A stretch of 64,000 nucleotides of DNA. It comes from Sphingobacterium siyangense. Lineage in GTDB: Bacteria; Bacteroidota; Bacteroidia; Sphingobacteriales; Sphingobacteriaceae. Positions 28,768-36,300 of this stretch are shown piece by piece; the stretch's first letter is position 1; each line of letters opens with the position of its first letter. The stretch covers positions 1-64,000 of the forward strand of contig NZ_VLKR01000029.1 of the NCBI RefSeq assembly GCF_007830445.1, given 5' to 3'. The notes under the pieces are model-generated. The model saw nothing but the letters and a program-made list of their open reading frames with translations, was not told where the DNA came from and made no database searches. The translations under genes and the position numbers were made by a program.

Positions 28768-29073
28768 ATGTCTTTATTAATTGGAGTATATTGGGGTACT
28801 CTGTTGGATAGAAATGACGAGTTGTATTTAGACAATCTCAAAGCGTATTAGTTGGAGGTCACTTACTTAGATTATGAAGAGGAAGTGACCCCAATTATGT
28901 CTATTATTAGATGATTGTTGTTAGATCGTATTAGTTTGAAGGGAACTGAAATTAGTGAAGTTTGAATGTTCTTTTGTTGGTTCAAATTAACTGTATCCGC
29001 CAATTAAATTATTTGTATTTACCAGAAGCATTTATTGGTAAATTAGAAAACAATGTATTTAACCAAACAAACA
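28768..29073. other. Intergenic region with a decayed-looking short frame
   Basis: A 27-codon frame starts at ATG 28769, stops at a TAG, and continues open in the same frame for about 20 more codons, so it may be a remnant. GGTCACTT and AAGTGACC (within 28856-28890) form a perfect 8-bp inverted repeat with an 18-base loop. Nothing recognisable is encoded. Confidence 0.3.
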
Positions 29074-29661
29074 ATGAAAAGATTATTGTTTATTGTTCCC
29101 CTGATTGTTTTCTTTCTAGGATGTAAGAAAGAAAAAGCCGAGTTAAATCCACTTTTGGGCGATTGGAAAATTAAAAGTATTTATATGAAATACACCGATC
29201 CTGTTAATGGCTTAGTAGAGGAAACTGTAGATGTGAATAAATTTCTGTCTGAACGAGGGTTCTATCCTACGTTAGTTAAGGAAATACATTTCTTCGATAA
29301 AGATAGTGTGATATTTATAGCTCCTGAACGTGGTAGTGTTTTCTCAATTGGTGAAAAATATCATATTCAAGACCCGGGCCAGTCACTTGAAGAATCAAGA
29401 GGTACCTTCGAATTGGAAGGTAATTTTATCAATGTTCAGTTCAAATATGATGGTGGACAATCAAATTCCAAATACCGTTATGCTCTTGACAAGGGAGGAC
29501 TTCAATTGATAACAAGGGATATTGATCAAAAAGTAGAGGGACGACAGGTAACCCATAAAGAAATTGGTTTTTGGAGAAATGAGATAACAAAATATTGCAG
29601 AGCCATTCTTTCGGGAATAGCTTTTTTCTTTCTAATTCCAAGATGGCGTAACGAAATTTAA
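29074..29661 (+). CDS. Lipocalin-like lipoprotein, C-terminus reads through a terminator
   Basis: The product of about 195 residues is a lipoprotein (lipobox VFFLGC, then KKEKAELNPLLGDWKIKSIYM). The start LLGDWKI and the strand pattern resemble lipocalin-like lipoproteins of Bacteroidota. An upstream in-frame ATG at 29053 is less likely, because ATG 29074 begins the signal peptide. The last 20 or so codons (from about 29600) are the stem-loop and T run of a standard terminator, giving the odd tail AILSGIAFFFLIP. The natural stop has therefore probably been lost by a small mutation. Function unknown. Confidence 0.6.
   Translation: MKRLLFIVPLIVFFLGCKKEKAELNPLLGDWKIKSIYMKYTDPVNGLVEETVDVNKFLSERGFYPTLVKEIHFFDKDSVIFIAPERGSVFSIGEKYHIQDPGQSLEESRGTFELEGNFINVQFKYDGGQSNSKYRYALDKGGLQLITRDIDQKVEGRQVTHKEIGFWRNEITKYCRAILSGIAFFFLIPRWRNEI
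29601..29627 (+). terminator. Terminator embedded in the end of the lipoprotein frame
   Basis: AGCCATTC (29601-29608) pairs with GAATAGCT (29615-29622), seven of eight bases, around TTTCGG, and is followed by six Ts. A nearly identical copy is at 30907-30936. Confidence 0.8.
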
Positions 29662-29674
29662 TTTGTCAATAATT

Positions 29675-29704
29675 TGTACGTATCTTTGTACAGATAAAAG
29701 TACT
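29675..29704 (+). promoter_or_regulatory. yefM-yoeB promoter/operator with three GTAC cores
   Basis: The -7 box TATCTTTG (29681-29688) is exact, with TTTG at 29662-29665 as a possible, closely spaced -33. GTAC cores at 29676-29679, 29688-29691 and 29700-29703 are exactly 12 bp apart; the middle one is a full TGTACA. In E. coli, YefM represses its operon through TGTACA-core palindromes spaced 12 bp centre to centre. The same layout, overlapping the -7 box, predicts autorepression here. Confidence 0.75.
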
Positions 29705-29708
29705 TGTT

Positions 29709-29963
29709 ATGTTGATTGCTAGTGTATCTGATTTCCGGAAAGACATAAAACGCTATCTGGATAAGGTTTCCAAAAACTTTGAAACCTTAATTATTAATCG
29801 AGGTAAAGATTCGGGTATTGTTGTTATGTCGCTTGAAGAATATAATTCCTTGATGGCAACAAACCATGAATTATCTTCCCGAACAAATGAACTGCGTCTT
29901 GATGCAGCGATTGAAAAGTTGAAAGCTGGAAAATCGTTTGAGAAGCAGTTGTCGGAGGAGTAA
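29709..29963 (+). CDS. yefM: Antitoxin YefM (Phd/YefM family)
   Basis: The 84-residue antitoxin has the Phd/YefM DNA-binding N-terminus (SDFRKDIKRYLDKVS, then LIINRGKDSGIVVMSLEEYNS, split for length) and an acidic, flexible C-terminal tail (AIEKLKAGKSFEKQLSEE) that binds the toxin. It starts just after the GTAC operator and ends one base before the yoeB ATG, so translation is coupled. Confidence 0.95.
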   Translation: MLIASVSDFRKDIKRYLDKVSKNFETLIINRGKDSGIVVMSLEEYNSLMATNHELSSRTNELRLDAAIEKLKAGKSFEKQLSEE

Positions 29964-29964
29964 T

Positions 29965-30222
29965 ATGAAGTATGTTTTCGTGGATGAATCTTGGGAAGAT
30001 TATCTGTACTGGCAACAGACAGATAAGAAGAAACTGAAAAAGATCAACGAACTGTTGAAAGATATCGCAAGGACCCCATTCGAAGGGTTGGGTAAGCCCG
30101 AACCCTTAAAACATAAGTATTCCGGATTCTGGTCACGCCGCATTGATGAAGAACACCGACTGATCTACAAATACGAGGAAAACCAGATTTTAATTGCTAA
30201 ATGCAGGTTCCATTATGATTGA
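29965..30222 (+). CDS. yoeB: Toxin YoeB (ribosome-dependent mRNA endonuclease)
   Basis: The 85-residue toxin is close to E. coli YoeB along its whole length (ESWEDYLYWQQTDKKKLKKI; GLGKPEPLKHKYSGFWSRRI; EEHRLIYKYE). Catalytic residues are conserved: Glu46 in KPEPLKH, the Arg of EEHRLIY and the terminal His83-Tyr84. YoeB cleaves mRNA in the ribosomal A site. ATG 29965 gives the family start MKYVFVDESW; a GTG 27 bases earlier would lie inside yefM. Confidence 0.96.
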   Translation: MKYVFVDESWEDYLYWQQTDKKKLKKINELLKDIARTPFEGLGKPEPLKHKYSGFWSRRIDEEHRLIYKYEENQILIAKCRFHYD

Positions 30223-30377
30223 TCGCATTGGAGCGTCTAAATCAAGTCGAACAGTACTTTTTTCCCTACATATCTTCCAACGACAAACATTGTGTTTCGA
30301 TCTGGTATTTAGGAAGCAATTTGTCTATTGTAAAATTTCATATTGATAACTACGCAGATCGGAAAAATTATGTTTGA
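30219..30377 (+). CDS. Possible small protein overlapping the yoeB stop
   Basis: A 52-codon frame opens at TTG 30219 (overlapping the yoeB TGA by 4 bases) and reads LIALERLNQVEQYFFPYISS, then NDKHCVSIWYLGSNLSIVKF and HIDNYADRKNYV. The amino-acid composition is protein-like, but there is no ATG and no recognised family. It may be a truncated gene carried along with the toxin-antitoxin pair. Confidence 0.25.
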   Translation: MIALERLNQVEQYFFPYISSNDKHCVSIWYLGSNLSIVKFHIDNYADRKNYV

Positions 30378-30614
30378 AATGTAAGATCTACATTGTCAAG
30401 CTTGTTTAACAAATTAGAAGGGCTTATCAACGATATATTTAATCTGAAAAATTTGTGTAACAGCTATTTTTACTGGATTAAGTAGTCAGTTTTTGCAGAC
30501 TAGGACATGTAGATGCAGAAACTAATCTAGCTGTTTTTTAACTTTGATCAATCAATGTTCTTTCATAGACAATTGGATGAGACATCTTTCAATTTCTTTT
30601 GTATTGATATTTAG

Positions 30615-30879
30615 CTTAGTTTTGCTATAGGAGAACTGGCAAATTTAACGCCGAAAGAGAAGATGTCATACATATCAAACTTAGAACAAATACGTGTTTA
30701 TAACGCTACGATTGCGTATGCTGAAAAGGGGTATGGAAAAAGGTAGATTGGAAGAGCGGGCCGAAGCTGAAGCTGAAAAGCTTAAATCAGCGTTAGAATT
30801 TAAGAAAATTGGTGTAGCTGTAGAAGATATTGCTAAGGCTTTAGGGCTGACTATCGAACAGGTAGAGGAGCTGAAATAG
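30615..30879 (+). pseudogene. C-terminal remnant of an Rpn/PD-(D/E)XK nuclease-family transposase
   Basis: Only the tail of the family survives. ELANLTPKEKMSYISNLEQI and RVYNATIAYAEKG come in one frame from 30633. An extra T at 30732 then shifts the frame to MEKGRLEERAEAEAEKLKSA and VAVEDIAKALGLTIEQVEEL, ending at 30879. The E/K-rich stretch followed by a small helix-turn-helix-like end is typical of Rpn (recombination-promoting nuclease) proteins. The nuclease domain is missing upstream. It sits next to a toxin-antitoxin pair, consistent with an old insertion. Confidence 0.7.
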
Positions 30880-30906
30880 AATTTTTTATTTATAAAATAT
30901 TTTTGT

Positions 30907-30936
30907 AGCCATTCTTTCGGGAGTGGCTTTTTTTTT
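30907..30936 (+). terminator. Terminator after the Rpn remnant
   Basis: AGCCATTC (30907-30914) pairs with GAGTGGCT (30921-30928) around TTTCGG and is followed by a run of Ts. The sequence is nearly the same as the terminator at 29601. The 250 bases that follow hold nothing recognisable. Confidence 0.9.
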
Positions 30937-31190
30937 ATTTAGCCATCATAACCAGTTACCTAATTATGATGGCTGAGTAAAATATATAAGCAAATATTTG
31001 AATCCCAGCACTGCAGAATCATTGATTATCGCCACCACTCAAAATTCTTTTGAGAGGGGAAGTGAAAATATGGAGGAGGAAGACTAAAGCTTTCGTATAT
31101 AGTATTAAAGGGGTAGAGGTATAGCGTCTTTACCACGTCTTTGAAGAATTGTCGAACTTGTAATTTCAATGGAGTTTGTCTTCCTCTCCG

Positions 31191-31436
31191 TTAATCACTT
31201 GGCTTATCCACCTTAGAGAAATCTAAAAGATCATTTGGGGTCACCCCAAGTGCATCTGATATCTGGACCAGAATAAATGCTGTAGGGTTTGCTCCCTGAC
31301 GTTCATAACGATTTATAAATTGTTTATCTTTATTTAATATGGAAGCTAGCTCTCCCTGTTCTATTTTTTTCTCAATTCGAAGTTGTTCAATACGTTTTCC
31401 TAATTTGGTGCGAAATGCTTTTTGATTTTGATCCAT
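31191..31436 (-). CDS. XRE-family helix-turn-helix regulator
   Basis: The 81-residue DNA-binding protein is a single Cro/CI-type helix-turn-helix (KLGKRIEQLRIEKKIEQGEL; ASILNKDKQFINRYERQGAN; DALGVTPNDLLDF). Such small solo regulators are common in mobile and accessory regions. Its target is unknown. It is transcribed away from the TlpA-SusC-SusD cassette, and the 600-base gap between holds structured elements. Confidence 0.88.
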   Translation of the reverse strand: MDQNQKAFRTKLGKRIEQLRIEKKIEQGELASILNKDKQFINRYERQGANPTAFILVQISDALGVTPNDLLDFSKVDKPSD

Positions 31437-31592
31437 TTAGTTAAAATCGACATATTGAAAAAAAAATGGTCAACAAATTTGTTTACTATTGTGTTGTTTT
31501 TTATATTTGTCTCATTAGTTTGTTAATTAGAATATGATATAAGTTTTAATTAAAATATTGAAAATATAGATATTTAAAAGTCTTGCAGCTCC

Positions 31593-31717
31593 ATTCTCAG
31601 GCCAAGTGGCAAGGCAGCAGAAATATCTCACGCTTTCAATGAAAAGTGCTATTTTTGCATTTAATTCATTGAAGTGTGGGGCTGCTGTTCACCCGGCGCA
31701 ACTTTAGGCCTGAGAAT
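31593..31717 (+). ncRNA. Nested 125-base foldable element upstream of the TlpA cassette
   Basis: Three nested inverted repeats can form one long bulged hairpin. Outer: ATTCTCAGGCC (31593-31603) with GGCCTGAGAAT (31707-31717), continued by AAGT/ACTT. Middle: CAGCAG (31615-31620) with CTGCTG (31682-31687). Inner: TTCAATGAA (31635-31643) with TTCATTGAA (31665-31673). It is richer in G+C than its surroundings and has no open frame. It could be a structured RNA leader or a DNA element such as a transposon end; the sequence alone does not decide. Confidence 0.45.
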
Positions 31718-31770
31718 CTTTTGGAGCACGGGATGCAGCCCCCTCTTTAATTTAGCTGCCTTCCAGCAAG

Positions 31771-31843
31771 ACTCGTTTAACCATAAAAACGAGTTATGAA
31801 CAAAAAGCAACAATCAAAAAACATCATTGCGGCCCCCGAGTAG
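31771..31843 (+). other. Hairpin plus 15-codon leader-like frame
   Basis: ACTCGTTT (31771-31778) and AAACGAGT (31787-31794) form a stem immediately before ATG 31796, which opens a 15-codon frame (MNKKQQSKNIIAAPE). Its TAG stop (31841-31843) is exactly the loop of a second stem, CCGAG (31836-31840) with CTCGG (31844-31848). The frame then stays open for 38 further codons to TAA 31958-31960. It looks like a leader peptide or a small gene with an amber codon; no family is recognised. Confidence 0.35.
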
Positions 31844-31971
31844 CTCGGATGGTCTGGACAAATAAGATTTGTCTTCCCTTGCCATGGAACGCGTAATGCC
31901 AATATATATACCTTTGTGACCCCTCAATCAAACGCGCTCTGGCTTCCCAGAATGAATTAATTTTTACTTAT

Positions 31972-32043
31972 GTAACCTGAGCATAGTCAGGCCCCGTAAA
32001 AAACTGATTTCGGTCGGAAAGGGACTCTATGTGCTTTAGGTTG
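31972..32043 (+). promoter_or_regulatory. Structured leader just upstream of the 32063 gene
   Basis: AACCT (31974-31978) pairs with AGGTT (32038-32042), AGC with GCT (32033-32035), and ATAG (31983-31986) with CTAT (32027-32030). CCC/GGG pairing and a TCAG/CTGA option lie inside. The element ends 20 bases before the start codon. It could be a cis-acting RNA regulator; no known riboswitch class was recognised. Confidence 0.4.
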
Positions 32044-32062
32044 CGGTTTGCAAGACTGAAAT

Positions 32063-32437
32063 ATGAACAGGATTTTGGCGCTACAATTTGCTTTTGACCG
32101 TTTGATTTATGATGTTCACAAGGCCGATTACGACCCTATAAAGGAGATCGAAACGTTTTGGAATAGATATGCACTGGATACAATATCTGACAATATCTTG
32201 GAGCTATTGGGTACATATGTGAATGACGAAATGCAAAAAGACTGGTCTTACATAGATGAAGAGATGTACGAGTTCGCAACGGAACTGTATCGTGTATTGA
32301 TCGCATACTGTGTCGCCAATTATCGTCATATCGCTCTCTCTAAGCTCGAACTCTCGGCAAAAGCCAAGGAGCGTATAGCCAAGAAGCTGGAAATGAGCAA
32401 AAAAATCGTTGATTTTTTCTGTCGTTTATCGAAATAA
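32063..32437 (+). CDS. Small alpha-helical protein of unknown function
   Basis: The 124-residue cytoplasmic protein has no signal peptide, is predicted all-helical, and is acidic in the first half with a basic end (LSAKAKERIAKKLEMSKKIV). Recognisable blocks are FAFDRLIYDVHKADYDPIKE and DWSYIDEEMYEFATELYRVL. I do not recognise a family. It lies between the structured leader and the TlpA gene, so it is probably part of the TlpA-SusC-SusD cassette. A regulatory or accessory role is inference. Confidence 0.6.
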   Translation: MNRILALQFAFDRLIYDVHKADYDPIKEIETFWNRYALDTISDNILELLGTYVNDEMQKDWSYIDEEMYEFATELYRVLIAYCVANYRHIALSKLELSAKAKERIAKKLEMSKKIVDFFCRLSK

Positions 32438-32639
32438 CCACTAACAAACAAAATTATGAATACCCTTAAATTATTAACCTTCTTAAGGCTTTATATCAGC
32501 TATATATTTCAAGTGCTTGCCACGCACTACTTAAGAACAAGGCCTGTGCAAATCAAGCGAATGTTAAGGCCACTTTCTTCTGTCTTTTGCCTGAACAACT
32601 TCGCCCCAACTTCTGCCTTTTATGCTATTGGCTCCGAGT

Positions 32640-32707
32640 TTTCATCAGGATTTCATCGGGCCATACCGATTAAAACCCGATGCCGCCCCGATGAAAATCC
32701 GATGAAA
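32640..32707 (+). promoter_or_regulatory. Strong hairpin upstream of the TlpA start
   Basis: CATCGGG (32654-32660) pairs with CCCGATG (32687-32693). The stem continues TTT/AAA, AGG/TCC and CATCTTT-type pairing to 32640/32707, about 20 pairs with two single-base bulges. A long frame from 32456 runs through it, but the peptide there (SEFSSGFHRAIPIKTRCRPD) is not protein-like, so the hairpin is better read as part of a 5' leader. Confidence 0.55.
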
Positions 32708-32737
32708 TGTAGAAATTCGGCAGGTATTGGTCGGGTA

Positions 32738-33301
32738 ATGCTCTGTTGCATCGCAGTAGTTTCCATGTTTAGTTTATCAGCTCAGACGCCCCGCAAGGAC
32801 AGCGGGGCCGATGGGCAGTTAACCAAACAATCCGATATTGTGCCGTTACAAGTTGGTCGTAAAGTCCCGGAAGAGTTCTGGACGAAAGAACATCTCTTTT
32901 ATATCAATGGGGATACTGTGCGTAGAAATCTCCAAGAATATAAGGGAAAACTATTGGTGCTCGATTTTTGGATGATTGGCTGTTATACATGTTTTCTGCA
33001 TCAAAAAGAAATCAACTATTACAAACAGCTTTATAAGGATGAACTGACAGTGGTTATGGTGAATGGTATAAAAACAAAAAATAATTATTCAAGTATCCAT
33101 CGCTTTCTAAAAAATGAGTGGATTCAGGGATTGGGACTGGAATCATTTTCATCCATAATTGAAAGTAGCTATTTGGATCAATTGCTTCAACCGGGTGGGT
33201 ATCCGATGTACTATTGGATCAATAAATATGGTATACTGCAGACGGTATCCTATCGTAATCTATTGGACAGGAATTATGTAGCACCATTTTTAGATAAATA
33301 A
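32738..33301 (+). CDS. TlpA-like thioredoxin-fold protein
   Basis: The 187-residue periplasmic protein starts with a signal peptide (MLCCIAVVSMFSLSAQ) if ATG 32738 is used. A 94-codon upstream extension from 32456 is open but crosses a hairpin and lacks protein character. The thioredoxin fold shows NLQEYKGKLLVLDFWMIGC and the redox motif CYTC (Cys82 and Cys85 of the short form). It may keep cysteines of partner proteins reduced, or act in substrate handling. One base separates its stop from the susC start, so the two are coupled; TlpA-SusC-SusD is a recurrent arrangement in Sphingobacteriaceae. Confidence 0.82.
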   Translation: MLCCIAVVSMFSLSAQTPRKDSGADGQLTKQSDIVPLQVGRKVPEEFWTKEHLFYINGDTVRRNLQEYKGKLLVLDFWMIGCYTCFLHQKEINYYKQLYKDELTVVMVNGIKTKNNYSSIHRFLKNEWIQGLGLESFSSIIESSYLDQLLQPGGYPMYYWINKYGILQTVSYRNLLDRNYVAPFLDK

Positions 33302-33302
33302 G

Positions 33303-36300
33303 ATGGTAAGAACTATTATGCTAATTTGTAGTATGTTGATTCTAGGAACGCATCTACAAGGACAAGTCTTGATAAAGGGAACAGTGTTGGATAGTCTAGG
33401 GCAGGCTATAAGTGGCGTATCTGTTAAGGAGAGCCACGTTAATAGTGGCGTTTTAACAGATAAGAACGGAAAGTTTGAATTTCATACCAGAGCACACCAA
33501 GGTACGCTAGTTCTTAAGCATCTTGGTTATGCCAGTCACACAGTAGCCTTCGACGCATCAACTACTAGGCTCATTGTAAAACTAAAAGCACGGACAACAC
33601 AACTCGAGGAGGTTATTGTATCGACAGGATATCAGGCCATACCGAAAGAAAGGGCTACGGGTTCTTTTTCAACCGTTGGAAAGGAACTGTTTAACAAACA
33701 GGTGGGTACGGATATTCTTTCAAGGTTACCTGTAGTGGCAAATAGTCTTGTTATGGATGCTGGCCGAAGTCAGTCTAGTCCTCAGCTCATAGTCCGCGGC
33801 TTGAGCACCATCAATGGTCCTAAAGATCCTTTGATCGTAGTTGACAATTTTCCATATGACGGTGATATCAGTAATATAAATCCGAATAGTGTTGAAAATA
33901 TAACGATTCTGAAGGATGCTGCTGCATCCAGTATTTGGGGAGCTAGGGCAGCAAATGGTGTAATTGTGATCACAACGAAAAAGGGAAAGTTAGATAGGCC
34001 CATCTCTTTTGAAATCAATGCCAACAGTACCGTGGATGCAAAACCTGACCTCTATTATATCCCTCAGATGTCGTCGTCAGATTTTATAGATGTAGAACAG
34101 GAATTATACAGTCGTGGATTTTATAAAAGTAAAATCGGCTCGACCAGTAGACCGTTATTAAGTCCTGTAATCGATATGCTTGATCTGGCAGATAATGGAA
34201 AAATATCCGAGGGGGAAGCTCTGTCTAAAATCAATGAATTGAGCGGTGTTGATGTACGTGATCAGTTGGATCGCTATGTGTATAAACCAGCTTATAAACA
34301 ACAGTATTTTTTATCGGGGTCGGGAGGAGCTGCAAAGTTTTCTTGGCTTTCGTCGGTAGGCTATGATCGAAATATTGGAACACTGGGTGATCGTTACGAA
34401 CGTATCAATTTGCGGTTTCAACAAGCTTATGAGATTAGTAAGCAATTTTCTGTTGCCACAAATCTGTATTATACACAGACAGATACAAAGTCTGGACGGA
34501 ATGGATATAATGATATCTCCAATCTTTTTCCATATACGCGTATTGCTGATCAAAATGGTCAGGCTCTAACGGTTCCACGAAACTATAGGCAGAGTTTTAT
34601 TGAATCATTTGGGGATGGTAGGCTACTGGATTGGCGTTATTACCCATTGGTGGACTCGGAGCATCAGATACGCAGAAGTCCGGCGACAGATTTATTAGGG
34701 ACCATCGAGCTAAACTATGAAATTATCAAGGGGTTGAAAATAGCCGGAAATTATCAATATGAACAAGCGCACGGCTTGGGAACAAGCTTTGCCGATCAAT
34801 ATAGTTATATGGCACGTGATTATGTGAACCGTTTTACACAGCTTCAGAACAATAAAGTCGAATATATAATACCCGTTGGTGGAATACTTGATAAAAGCGC
34901 GTCCTTAATGCATGCGAGCAATCTACGTGGGACGCTCAGTTTTGACCGTAGTTTTGGTAAGCATATGATTACCGCCATTGCTGGTGCTGAAATGCGGGAT
35001 GCTCGGCAAGAGTCGAACAACAACAGGTTCTATGGATACAATCCGGATAATTTAACATTTGGAAATATAGATTATAAAACCTCTTATCCGACTGTTATTA
35101 CAGGTGCTAAGGACTATGTTCCGAATAGTCAGACACTGAGCGAAACGGTTACAAGGTTTGTTTCTCAGTTTGCCAATGCGGCGTATAGTTTTGACAACAG
35201 ATATACGCTTTCTGGTAGTCTACGCCGCGATGCATCTAATCTATTTGGCCTAAAAACAAATGATCAATGGAATCCTTTTTGGTCAGCAGGTGCTGCATGG
35301 AAAATCTCCAATGAGAAATTCTTCAACACAGGTTTAGTATCTTATCTTAATCTCAGGACTTCCTATGGTTTCAGCGGTAATATAGATCCGGCGATGGTGG
35401 CTGTAAATACCATTGCTTTCTCTTCTCCTTCTGTATTTACAGGTGATCCCTCAGCTGCATTTGTGAATTTCTATAATCCCCTGTTGAGGTGGGAAACGAG
35501 TAAAATGCTCAATATCGCACTTGATTTTAGAACAAAGAATAATCGCTTAGTGGGTGCATTGGAATTTTATCATAAATGGGGACGCAACTTGTTTGGCCAA
35601 GCTCCGATCGACTTGACTACAGGTGTAAATACTTCGATGCAACGAAATGTGGCCAACATGCATGGACAGGGATGGGATTTAGAGCTGACCACAAAAAATA
35701 TAGACCACACCCATTTAAAATGGAATAGTACCTTGAACATGAGCCAATATAAGGATGTAATCGACGATTACCTGATATCACGCACGTTGGCTCAGCAATA
35801 CGTAAATGTTGCGACCCCTCCAATTTCGGGGATAAAGGGGAAACCGGTATACGCGATCTATAGTTATAAATGGGCGGGGCTAGATCCGAATACTGGCGAA
35901 GCACAAGGGTATCTGAACGGTGAGGTCAGTAAGGATTATACCGCGATTACGGGGACTGGTACTAAGGAGGAAGATCTGAACTATCATGGGTCGGCTATAC
36001 CGACCCTGTTTGGTAATTTGCAAAATTCGGTTTCGTATAAAGATTTTAGTTTTCAAATTGGCGTTACTTACAAATTGGGCTATTGGTTCCGACGTTCCTC
36101 CATTAATTACACCAATCTATTTAATAGTGGAAAAGGTCATAGTGATTATGCGTATCGATGGCAAAACCCAGGAGACGAATTAATTACAGATATTCCCGTT
36201 AATCCGTACACCACAAATAGTAACAGAGACCGATTTTATGAAGGAGCCAGTGTTCTCGTCGAAAAAGGTGATCACATTCGATTGCAATATATCAATTTTG

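Noticed and set aside
32456..32737. 94-codon N-terminal extension of the TlpA-like protein
   Set aside because: It includes a strong hairpin and non-protein-like sequence, and a signal peptide begins exactly at 32738.
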